From assembly GCA_050292445.1 (NCBI GenBank), contig JBNKLQ010000041.1, positions 1 to 30,573 on the forward strand: a DNA stretch of 30,573 nucleotides, given 5' to 3'. Shown here in pieces: positions 22,356 to 29,526 of this stretch (its first letter is position 1; each line of letters starts with the position of its first letter). The notes under the pieces are model-generated. The model was not told the origin of the DNA, made no database searches, and worked only from the letters and a program-made list of their open reading frames with translations. The position numbers were made by a program, and so were the translations under genes. Source of the stretch: Leptofilum sp050292445. Its GTDB lineage: Bacteria > Chloroflexota > Anaerolineae > Promineifilales > Promineifilaceae.

Positions 22356-23045
22356 TTACGAATCTAATAAAGAATCCAGCCGCTGTTGGAACACAGTAAG
22401 TGGCTGATTGCCAGCGAGCAAGTCACCATCAATGAAAAAACTAGGTGTAGAATTGATGCCTGCTTGCTGGGCCATCGTAATATTTTCCAAGACACGATCA
22501 GCAAACGTATTATTATTCAAGCAACTGCTAAACGCCCCCGTATCTAAACCCAAACCAGCTGCCGCCTGCATAAAACCCTCTTCCGTGTTAAACAAAGGCG
22601 TAGATTGCAGCTCAAACAAAGCGTGATGATAATCGGGAAAAGCTCCCTGCTCGTTGGCACACATAGCAGCAATCGTTGACGGCATGGTAGGGAATGCCCC
22701 CGTTTGGCCCTGTAAAGCAAAAGGAACCACAATCCATTTCACCTGGTCACTGTCTACATATTGTGCTGCCAATGTGGGGCTTGTTTCCAGATTAAAATCG
22801 CGGCAATGCGAACATCCGTAATCGGACACCTCAACAACAGTGGCGTCTGCATCTTCATTACCGAGTACGATGCAATTTTCTGGATTATTATTACAGTATG
22901 CCAGTAAACTTAATCGAGCGGGTTCACGAAAGGCTAGATAGATTAATCCGGCGAATATAATGATGCCCCCAACCACAATGCCTACAATAAACATCCAATT
23001 GTTTTGTTTTTTAGCTGAGCGACGGCTTCTTGCTCTTTTTGTCAT
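22356..23045 (-). CDS. DsbA-family thiol oxidoreductase, membrane anchored
   Basis: A 229-residue protein. A basic N-terminus (TKRARSRRSAKK) precedes one transmembrane segment at about 17-38 that anchors the catalytic domain outside the membrane. The thioredoxin-fold domain has the active site CSHC (78-81) in DYGCSHCRDFN and the cis-Pro loop STPSFFIDG (Pro201). An all-helical insertion lies between, as in DsbA and DsbG-like proteins. Extra cysteines occur at 51, 58, 129 and 175. It should introduce disulfides into exported proteins and be reoxidised by the adjacent VKOR. Multiheme cytochromes are candidate clients through their thioether maturation, although that is inference. AAGGAAGGG stands 10 nt before ATG 23045. 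Confidence 0.93.
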   Translation of the reverse strand: MTKRARSRRSAKKQNNWMFIVGIVVGGIIIFAGLIYLAFREPARLSLLAYCNNNPENCIVLGNEDADATVVEVSDYGCSHCRDFNLETSPTLAAQYVDSDQVKWIVVPFALQGQTGAFPTMPSTIAAMCANEQGAFPDYHHALFELQSTPLFNTEEGFMQAAAGLGLDTGAFSSCLNNNTFADRVLENITMAQQAGINSTPSFFIDGDLLAGNQPLTVFQQRLDSLLDS

Positions 23046-23212
23046 GTTTTTAATACCCTTCCTTTTGTGTTCTGATTTCCATCAGTTTAGCGACCCGATT
23101 ATAACCAACGAGTGTGGGATGTAACAATTCAGCCTGACATCTGTCATCGGTGGTGGATTTTTTATAAATCAGCTATGATTTACCACCTTGATATGCTGCA
23201 CAGGAGAAAGTG

Positions 23213-24223
23213 ATGACCGATTTAAGCACCAAATATTTGGGATTGACGCTTAATAATCCTCTAATTGTGTCTGCCTCACCTTTAACCGCTTACATAGATA
23301 ATTTACAGCGCATGGAGATTGCTGGAGCTGCGGCCGTTGTTTTACCCTCCCTGTTTGAAGAGCAAATTGAGCTTCAGGGCATGGGGGTGGAAAAAGTAAC
23401 GCCAATGAACCAACAATCGCTGCCTGAAGCCTTGCAGCATTTGCCAGAGATGAAAGGGTATAACCGTGGCGCTAACGGATATTTGGCCCATATCTACCAG
23501 GCCAAAAAAGCAGTTTCTATTCCGGTCATTGCCAGCCTGAATGGATATTATAGCGGTGGGTGGGTGCAATATGCTCGCCTTATTGAAGCTGCTGGCGCGG
23601 ACGCAATGGAGCTAAATATCTACTATTTGGCAACCAAATCAAATGTTAGCGGCCAAGAGATTGAGGAGATGTATTTGCATCTTTTAAGAGATGTAAAATC
23701 AGCCATTCGTATTCCTGTGGCTGTAAAGTTAAGCCCGTATTTCAGTGCCTTTGCCCATATGGCCAGCCAATTGGACAAGACGGGAGTAGACGGCCTGATT
23801 CTCTTTAATCGTTTTTATCAACCCGATATCGATCTGGAAACCCGTCAGGTTGTTTCTAGTTTGGATTTAAGCTCACAGGCAGAACTGCGCCTGCGATTAC
23901 GGTGGGCCGCAATTTTGTCCAGTCAAGTCAAGGCAGACATCGCGGTTACCGGTGGGGTTGAGCATGGCACGGATATTGTAAAATGTATGATGGCTGGGGC
24001 TAAGGTTACGGCCGTTGCATCCGTACTCCTTAAAAATGGCATTGAGCACATCAAGCAAATTTTGGCCGAACTGGAACAATGGCTGGATGAAAATGGGGAA
24101 GAAAGCATTGCCGCGATTCAGGGCATTATGAGCCAACAGCGCATTTCTGATCCGGCAGCGTTTGAACGAGCGAACTATATGAATGTGCTTAAATCTTTAG
24201 AAGAGTGGGGACCCGATTTATAA
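23213..24223 (+). CDS. Dihydroorotate dehydrogenase-like protein
   Basis: A 336-residue TIM-barrel flavoprotein of the PyrD-like group. It has TKYLGLTLNNPLIVSASPLT at the start, SLNGYYSGGWVQYA, MELNIYY, IPVAVKLSPYFSAF with the conserved Lys, and the C-terminal FMN-phosphate site VTGGVEHGTDIVKCMMAGAKVTAVASVLL. True PyrD enzymes have a catalytic Ser or Cys loop around residue 130; that assignment is not clear here. Proteins of this group are annotated dihydroorotate-dehydrogenase-like and are often found outside pyrimidine operons, so a role in pyrimidine synthesis should not be assumed. The start is ATG 23213 (AGGAG 6 nt upstream); a GTG lies one codon earlier. The 3' end overlaps the convergent receiver gene by 6 nt. 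Confidence 0.85.
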   Translation: MTDLSTKYLGLTLNNPLIVSASPLTAYIDNLQRMEIAGAAAVVLPSLFEEQIELQGMGVEKVTPMNQQSLPEALQHLPEMKGYNRGANGYLAHIYQAKKAVSIPVIASLNGYYSGGWVQYARLIEAAGADAMELNIYYLATKSNVSGQEIEEMYLHLLRDVKSAIRIPVAVKLSPYFSAFAHMASQLDKTGVDGLILFNRFYQPDIDLETRQVVSSLDLSSQAELRLRLRWAAILSSQVKADIAVTGGVEHGTDIVKCMMAGAKVTAVASVLLKNGIEHIKQILAELEQWLDENGEESIAAIQGIMSQQRISDPAAFERANYMNVLKSLEEWGPDL

Positions 24224-24631
24224 ATCGTCAATGTGATGTTTTCTATGGTCTTCGGCCAACAGCTCAATCTCAGCTATTAATTCTGGGGTATTAATGTTTT
24301 TTAGCCGATAATCGCTGGCACCCGCCTGCAAAACCAATTCACGAGCCATGTCATCAATATAAGAAGATAACGCTAATACGGCCGTTCCTCCCGCCACTAA
24401 CCGCTTGACCAACACCACCATCTGGCCCAAATCATCATTTCGCCCAGACAAACCAAGCAAAGCAACATCTGGTAGCAAATCAGATTGCATCAGCCGTGTG
24501 GCTTCATCAGCATCAACACTGCCAACAATGACAAGATTCGGTGCTGAGCGTAACCTGACCCGCAAAGCGTTCCGCACCCCTTTGTGTTGATCGATGATTA
24601 TTAAGCGAATTCGTTTCATTAACCCGAGCAT
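24218..24631 (-). CDS. Stand-alone degenerate response-regulator receiver domain
   Basis: A 137-residue single receiver domain. The fold pattern is complete: RIRLIIIDQHKGVRNALRVRL, NLVIVGSVDADEATRLM, LPDVALLGLSG, GTAVLALSSYID and LQAGASDYRLKNINTPELIAEI. The acidic pair is Asp14-Gln15 instead of Asp-Asp, and the phosphorylated Asp is replaced by Gly60. Ser89/Ser90 and Lys111 are retained. Classical phosphorylation is therefore not possible, and it probably works as a protein-protein switch or scaffold. It resembles the receiver of NarL-type regulators without the DNA-binding part. ATG 24631 or ATG 24619 may be the start; neither has a ribosome binding site. A genuine NarL-type kinase/regulator pair is encoded about 1-3 kb away. 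Confidence 0.8.
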   Translation of the reverse strand: MLGLMKRIRLIIIDQHKGVRNALRVRLRSAPNLVIVGSVDADEATRLMQSDLLPDVALLGLSGRNDDLGQMVVLVKRLVAGGTAVLALSSYIDDMARELVLQAGASDYRLKNINTPELIAEIELLAEDHRKHHIDDL

Positions 24632-24967
24632 TTCAACAATAGAGCCTACTCATCCATAGCGGGTGGAAGGATAAGGTTCAGCGATGGAAGCAACAAGTGA
24701 CGTTTGTCATAAAAGCCAAGGCTCTTTGTCACCTGGACAAAAAGCCAGCACTATTTCGCCACAAACTAGCCAATATAAAACCCGCCGTATTCTTATAAAT
24801 CATTTTACATATAATGCGCGGATTTTCTGCCGAAGAAAGTCATCTGCCATTCATGACATTTGCCACACGTTCCCCCAAAAACAATACATTACACTGCAAA
24901 CTAAGAGGGTATAGGCTTATCACTTCCCCACTGCGCCTATGCGTTAACTTATTTTCAGGAGAGCATC
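24632..24967. other. Divergent intergenic region between receiver and CBS genes
   Basis: 336 bp with no convincing gene. A hairpin is formed by 24720-24730 and 24736-24746 (GGCTCTTTGTC with GACAAAAAGCC, one mismatch, 5-nt loop). A perfect TATAAT at 24810-24815 may be a -10 box for the CBS gene, but no good -35 box stands 17 nt upstream, so this is tentative. An ORF at 24684-24914 exists but is rich in Ser/Thr/Gln and matches no family. Confidence 0.4.
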
Positions 24968-25396
24968 ATGGTGACCGTAAACGATTTAATGACTGTAATC
25001 CCCAGCAGCGTTGCGCCAGACACACCTATGCGCACTGTCATTGGCGTGATGAAAACGGAAGGTTGCCGCCAGCTACCTGTTCTAGACAATGGCAAGCTAG
25101 TCGGGATCATTACCGACCGGGATGTGCGTCTGGTGATGAACTCTCCTGTGGTGCTGCACGGCCGTTGGCAAGATGAAGAGCTGCTAGATACGATTACAGC
25201 CGAAAGCTGCATGACCCCCAACCCCATCACTGTGGAACCGAACATGCCAGCCTACCGGGCTGCGGAAATGCTCAGCATCTATAAATTTGGTGGATTACCT
25301 GTTTTGGAAGATGGGACACTTATCGGTATTATCACAGTCACCGACTTTTTGGAGTATGCGGCCAATAGCTTGGCCGAAGATGTCATCCCAGGTTAA
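24968..25396 (+). CDS. Two-CBS-domain protein
   Basis: A 142-residue Bateman module. CBS 1 runs from VNDLMTVIPSSVAPDTPMRTVIGVM to LPVLDNGKLVGIITDRDVR. CBS 2 runs from AESCMTPNPITVEPNMPAYRAAEMLS to LPVLEDGTLIGIITVTDFLEY. This is the arrangement of nucleotide-binding regulatory proteins. It differs from the CBS protein at 21339: this one has a longer, HGRW-containing linker between the repeats and ends soon after the second domain, with no extension. GGAGAG lies 5-6 nt before ATG 24968. It is transcribed alone, convergent with the histidine kinase gene, and no output domain is attached. Confidence 0.9.
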   Translation: MVTVNDLMTVIPSSVAPDTPMRTVIGVMKTEGCRQLPVLDNGKLVGIITDRDVRLVMNSPVVLHGRWQDEELLDTITAESCMTPNPITVEPNMPAYRAAEMLSIYKFGGLPVLEDGTLIGIITVTDFLEYAANSLAEDVIPG

Positions 25397-25447
25397 TTAA
25401 CGGCAGCCTAACCTAGGGCCAGTATAAATTCAAGTCTTGCAGCAAAC

Positions 25448-27121
25448 CTAACTTTCTGCCTCAATGGGGAAAACCAGCTTCACCGTTGTTCCTTTGCCTG
25501 GGGCAGATGCAATATCAAAGGACCCATCTAAATCTTCCGCCCTTGCTCGCATATTAGATAAACCATGCCCTACAGAGTAACTCTTAGAAGCCATATCAAA
25601 ACCACGACCATCATCTGAAACACGCAAGATCAACTGGTTATCTTGTGCCTCGATATTGATTAAAACTTGTTCGGCTTTAGCATGGCGCGCGATATTGGCC
25701 AACGCTTCTTGTGTAGATAAAAAGAGTGAGCGAGCCACAGATGCCGACAGCATGGCCAAAGCGTCCTTCTCAGCTGAAAGAGAAACAGCCACCATAGTGT
25801 TTGCCTGAAATTCCCGCACCAATCGGCCTAAACCCTGTTCTAAATTACCCTGAAAACGATGCGGCCGTAAATCCAAAATAAAGTTACGAATATCACGAAT
25901 TGTTGCGTTTAAGCCCTCAATGGCATAAGACAACAACTCGTCGGCATCTTCTGGATTGTTTGGCAGAGAAAGCTTGGTTGATTCCAATGTTAACCCAACG
26001 GCAAAAATGGACTGAATAATGCCGTCATGCAGATCCATACCAATGCGCGTGCGCTCCTCCACAATCGCCAAACGGCCGACTTGTTCATACAAACGGGCAT
26101 TTTGAATGGCAACGGCCGCATGTGCCGCCAATATCTCCACTAAATCTTGATCCATCTGGGTGAATTCATCCGCTCCCAGCTTGTTGGTCAAATATAAATT
26201 ACCCAACACCTCACGGCCAGCAATAACCGGCACGCCCAGGAGCGGCACCATAGGTGGATGGCCTTCAGGAAATCCCACAGAACGCGGGTCATCCATAATA
26301 CGCGGTATCCGGATCGTTTTTCGCTCTTTGACAATGGCACCCAATAAGCCAAGCCCTTTGGGCAAGTGTGGAATGTCAGCCGCAACTTCTGGCTCCATAC
26401 CGCTGTCGATAAACGTTTCTAAAAAGCCTTGACTATTGGGAACACCTAAGGCAGCGTATTGCGCATCTGCCAAATCGCGGGCGGCATCAACAATTTGCTG
26501 CAGCACTTTATCCAGCGTCAACTCACTGGAAATCGCCATCGTCGCCTTGTCTAAAGCGGCAAACTGGCGGTTACGCTGCTGCAACTGTTGCTGCTGCTGT
26601 CGGCTAGATTCAATCAACTGGGCATTTTGGATAGCAACGGCCGCATGAGAGGCAAAAAGTTGAAGTAATTGCTCATCAATGACGGTAAAGGCACGGCCGT
26701 TTTCTTTGTTGGCCAGGTAGATACGGCCGTATACAGTTCCCTGATGTTCAATTGGCATCCCCAAAAAACTACTCATTTCAGGATGATGTGGCGGGAAACC
26801 AGTGAATTGAGGATGCTGAGAAAGGTCAGAAACACGTATGGTTTCTCGCTCATCAGACAAAATACCCAAGAGGCCAATACCCTGGGGCGGATGGGCGATT
26901 AAATCGGCCGTTTTTTGGTCAACGCCCGAAAAAATAAAGTTCTCCGATAGATTTTTTAATTCAAACGTGGCTAAAATAGCATAATCCGCGCTGAGCAGTT
27001 CGCGTGCCGTATCGGCAATACGTTGCAATGTCTCAGGCAAACTGCCTACCTGAGAAATTTTCAAAGTCGCCTGGCAAATAGCTTCCACTAGGGAATCTAT
27101 TTCCCGCCCATTATTCTTCAT
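25448..27121 (-). CDS. Two-GAF NarL-type sensor histidine kinase (DevS/DosT-like)
   Basis: A 557-residue soluble kinase. GAF 1 (~20-165) and GAF 2 (~190-340) are similar to each other; each contains a GFP-x-x-HP motif (FPPHHPEM and FPEGHPPM). These are followed by a HisKA_3 phosphoacceptor helix, EERTRIGMDLHDGIIQ with His365, the DLRPHRF motif, and an HATPase domain with N box QEALANIARHA, G1 DDGRGFD and G2 GHGLSNM. This is the architecture of the mycobacterial heme sensors DevS/DosT, where the His in the equivalent GAF-A motif is thought to ligate heme. It may therefore sense O2, NO, CO or redox state, but heme binding is inference. GAAGGA stands 5-6 nt before ATG 27121. The response regulator gene lies 100 nt upstream on the same strand. 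Confidence 0.9.
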   Translation of the reverse strand: MKNNGREIDSLVEAICQATLKISQVGSLPETLQRIADTARELLSADYAILATFELKNLSENFIFSGVDQKTADLIAHPPQGIGLLGILSDERETIRVSDLSQHPQFTGFPPHHPEMSSFLGMPIEHQGTVYGRIYLANKENGRAFTVIDEQLLQLFASHAAVAIQNAQLIESSRQQQQQLQQRNRQFAALDKATMAISSELTLDKVLQQIVDAARDLADAQYAALGVPNSQGFLETFIDSGMEPEVAADIPHLPKGLGLLGAIVKERKTIRIPRIMDDPRSVGFPEGHPPMVPLLGVPVIAGREVLGNLYLTNKLGADEFTQMDQDLVEILAAHAAVAIQNARLYEQVGRLAIVEERTRIGMDLHDGIIQSIFAVGLTLESTKLSLPNNPEDADELLSYAIEGLNATIRDIRNFILDLRPHRFQGNLEQGLGRLVREFQANTMVAVSLSAEKDALAMLSASVARSLFLSTQEALANIARHAKAEQVLINIEAQDNQLILRVSDDGRGFDMASKSYSVGHGLSNMRARAEDLDGSFDIASAPGKGTTVKLVFPIEAES

Positions 27122-27221
27122 GCAGTTCCTTCACCCCTGGAAAACAACCGTATCTACAAACTTTTAACAAACGCCAGATTACCCGCCGCCAATCTCGGAA
27201 CCAATTTCCCACATATCTGCA

Positions 27222-27878
27222 CTACTGGAGATAATCTTTGAGGTGATGCTGAATCGCATAAGCAGCCGCTTCGGCCCGATTCGATACTTCCAACTTTGAC
27301 AAAATTCCACTGACATAATTACGCACAGTCCCTTCACTCAAATAAAGGGCCTCGGCAATTTCGCGGTTAGTGCGCCCTTCCGCAATTAGCGACAAAACCT
27401 GCATTTCTTGAGAAGTGAGATCGCTAAAAGCAGCAGACTCTTCCTGTTGAATAGAACGGCGCATCTCGTTAAATATGCGTTGTGTGAGCGACGGGTCCAA
27501 CGTTGCCTCACCCCGCGCGGCTGCTTCAATGGCACGAACAACATCATTGCTTCCCACTTGTTTAAGCACATAACCAGATGCCCCGGCACGAATTGCAGCA
27601 AAAAGCATCTCATCCTCAGCGTAAGACGTGAGCATAATGACTTTTGTCGTAGGCAATTCTGTCATAATCTGTTCGCATGCTTCGATACCACTGCCGCCAG
27701 CCAACCGAATATCCATAAGCACAATATCTGGCTTATGGGCTAATGCTTTAGTTATAGCTTCTTGTTGAGCGGCCGCTTCGGCCACCACTTCAAAGCCTGG
27801 ATTGCGTTCAATCAAACTTTTTAAGCCTAATCGAACAACTTCGTGATCATCTACAAGGAGGATGCGTAATCGTGACAT
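27222..27878 (-). CDS. NarL/FixJ-family response regulator
   Basis: A 218-residue regulator, read from ATG 27878. The receiver has the full phosphorylation set: LLVDDHE, phosphoacceptor Asp in VLMDIRLAGG, MLTSYAE and GYVLKQ. The LuxR-type helix-turn-helix near the C-terminus reads LTSQEMQVLSLIAEGRTNREIAEALYLSEGTVRNYVSGILSKLEV. It is the cognate partner of the GAF kinase encoded next. An ATG 36 nt upstream (27914) is also in frame, but the promoter described at 27886-27914 would overlap that codon and put the transcript start beside ATG 27878, so the shorter form is preferred. It is divergent from the octaheme cytochrome gene, an obvious candidate target. Confidence 0.93.
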   Translation of the reverse strand: MSRLRILLVDDHEVVRLGLKSLIERNPGFEVVAEAAAQQEAITKALAHKPDIVLMDIRLAGGSGIEACEQIMTELPTTKVIMLTSYAEDEMLFAAIRAGASGYVLKQVGSNDVVRAIEAAARGEATLDPSLTQRIFNEMRRSIQQEESAAFSDLTSQEMQVLSLIAEGRTNREIAEALYLSEGTVRNYVSGILSKLEVSNRAEAAAYAIQHHLKDYLQ

Positions 27879-27885
27879 AAGTATA

Positions 27886-27914
27886 AGTATAGCTTTTTCT
27901 ATCTGGTTCAACAA
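27886..27914 (-). promoter_or_regulatory. Promoter giving a leaderless mRNA for the response-regulator gene
   Basis: On the minus strand TTGTTG (27914-27909) and TATACT (27891-27886) are 17 nt apart. ATG 27878 lies 7 nt past the -10 box, which puts transcription at the start codon. No Shine-Dalgarno is present. A second TATACT overlaps immediately downstream. Confidence 0.6.
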
Positions 27915-28146
27915 AATGCTAATAATCTACTTTGAATCTTTTTGTTAATTGGGCAACAACTCGATCAGCTGAGATATTACTTTTTTGTAACCCAACAGCC
28001 AATCCCTCGAATTAGTCATATGATAGTACACGGCCGTTCATTGCACTATTGCAAAGAAACACACACCCTCCCCCATTAAACTATCCCCTACGGAAGTAGT
28101 TCAACGCCTTTTAGCTTCCCTAACATCCAATTTAGGAGGATAGTGA
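27915..28146 (+). promoter_or_regulatory. Divergent regulatory region upstream of the octaheme cytochrome gene
   Basis: About 230 bp hold the controls of the cytochrome operon. AGGAGGA at 28134-28140 is a strong ribosome binding site 6 nt from ATG 28147. A TATGAT at 28019-28024 could be a -10 box, though its -35 is poor, which would suit an activated promoter. CTAC-GGAA-GTAG at 28089-28100 is a small dyad of the type LuxR/NarL regulators can bind. ACGGCCGT occurs at 28030, and ATTGCA is directly repeated near 28040-28053. None is proven. Confidence 0.4.
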
Positions 28147-29469
28147 ATGAGTCAAGAAACTTCACAGAATACCAGTAGCTCCTTTCGGCTGCTAATCCTG
28201 GGTATCATAGCCGTGCTCATTGTAGCCGGGCTAACATTAGTCATTATGGCTGTGAGTCAAGCCGGAGCAGAAGCCAGCGGCGATGAGCCAATAAATGTCC
28301 TGGCAAATAGTGACGATGAATGCGTCGAATGCCACACACGCAACACGCCAGGCATTGTTGAACAGTATGGGCACAGCACCATGGCCGCCGCAGAGGTAAC
28401 CTGCCGCGACTGCCATGAGGTCGATGCCGATTATCCTGGCGCTATTGAGCATGAAGATACCTATGTCTTAAATGAGCCGACCACAGCCATGTGTGAAACT
28501 TGCCATGAAAACGAGGTGGCCCAATTTAACCAAAGCCGCCACGCGCTACCCGCGTTTGTAGCCTACGCCGGTCAAGATGTTCTTTCACCAGAACTGCTGG
28601 CCATGTACCAGGCTGTTCCCGAAGGCGGCTACAGTGATGAGAAAGTGCGGGCCAGAAACGCAATTCATGCCATCGAAGGGCCTGCGATTACAAAATTTGC
28701 TTGCGAAAGCTGCCATGACGTGGGCAAACCGGCTGAAGATGGCTCCGTGGGTCAATGCCAGGAGTGCCACCAGCGCCACGAGTTCAGCCTGGAACAGGCG
28801 CGTAGGCCAGAAACATGCAACGCTTGCCATATTGGGCCAGATCATCCCCAGTGGGAGATTTACCAGGAGTCGCCGCATGGCATTGCCTACGCTACCGATG
28901 GTCATACCTGGGATTGGGAAGCAGAACCAGGCACGCTCGATGCCACGAATTTCCCGGCACCCACCTGCGCCACCTGCCACATGAGCGGTTTTGGGCCAAC
29001 GGCCACCACGCATGATGTTGGGGATCGCCTGACCTGGAATTTAGCCGCGCCCATTAGTGATCGACGGCCAGCCTGGCAAGATAACATGACGCGCATGCAG
29101 GGTGTATGCTCTGAATGCCACAACACAAACTTCATCGAAACCCTTTATAGTGATGCCGACAAGGCAGTGGAGCAGGTCAACGCCTGGGTAATTGAAAGCG
29201 ATGAGATTATTCAGCCGCTTAAGGACAATGATTTGCTAACAGCCCAACCATTTGATGAACCAATTGATTTTGTTTACTTCAACTTGTGGCATCATTGGGG
29301 ACGTACAGCCAAGTTTGGCACCTGGATGCAAGGGGCGGACTATGTGCAATGGCATGGCGCTTACGAAATGCTGCATGACCGGGCTGAACTGATTGAAATG
29401 GTTAATGACAAGCTGGAAGAAGCTGGTCTGGAACCCATTGATCCTGGCCCGCCAGGACCCATCGAATAA
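28147..29469 (+). CDS. Octaheme c-type cytochrome, hydroxylamine-oxidoreductase (HAO)-like
   Basis: A 440-residue exported protein. One N-terminal helix (about 13-36) acts as an uncleaved anchor or signal. Eight CxxCH heme sites begin at Cys59, 86, 116, 186, 204, 224, 274 and 321. The stretch RHEFSLEQARRPETCNACHIGPDHPQWEIY ... SPHG (in pieces at 211-244) is characteristic of HAO-family octaheme cytochromes. HAO oxidises hydroxylamine at a heme P460 formed by a Tyr cross-link; related proteins reduce nitrite or hydroxylamine or act on hydrazine. Tyr399 and Tyr406 in ADYVQWHGAYEML are candidate cross-linkers, but only alignment can tell, so the direction of catalysis is open. The final tail EPIDPGPPGPIE is Pro-rich. 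A hairpin follows the gene and an 8-TM partner is encoded next. Confidence 0.9.
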   Translation: MSQETSQNTSSSFRLLILGIIAVLIVAGLTLVIMAVSQAGAEASGDEPINVLANSDDECVECHTRNTPGIVEQYGHSTMAAAEVTCRDCHEVDADYPGAIEHEDTYVLNEPTTAMCETCHENEVAQFNQSRHALPAFVAYAGQDVLSPELLAMYQAVPEGGYSDEKVRARNAIHAIEGPAITKFACESCHDVGKPAEDGSVGQCQECHQRHEFSLEQARRPETCNACHIGPDHPQWEIYQESPHGIAYATDGHTWDWEAEPGTLDATNFPAPTCATCHMSGFGPTATTHDVGDRLTWNLAAPISDRRPAWQDNMTRMQGVCSECHNTNFIETLYSDADKAVEQVNAWVIESDEIIQPLKDNDLLTAQPFDEPIDFVYFNLWHHWGRTAKFGTWMQGADYVQWHGAYEMLHDRAELIEMVNDKLEEAGLEPIDPGPPGPIE

Positions 29470-29477
29470 ACCTGTGA

Positions 29478-29515
29478 GCAAGCCTGACTGAACCTCAGTC
29501 AGGCTTGTATCTTTT
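29478..29515 (+). terminator. Strong intrinsic terminator after the octaheme gene
   Basis: A perfect 13-bp stem (29479-29491 with 29495-29507; arm CAAGCCTGACTGA) closes on a 3-nt loop ACC and is followed by TATCTTTT. It would limit read-through into the downstream membrane-protein gene, giving more cytochrome than partner. Confidence 0.85.
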
Positions 29516-29526
29516 GGCTAACTGAT

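Noticed and set aside
23213..24223. Genuine PyrD for pyrimidine synthesis
   Set aside because: The protein matches the PyrD-like group, but no pyrimidine genes are near and the catalytic loop residue is not evident.
24684..24914. A 76-residue ORF in the intergenic region
   Set aside because: It has no convincing ribosome binding site, resembles no family and crosses a likely -10 box.
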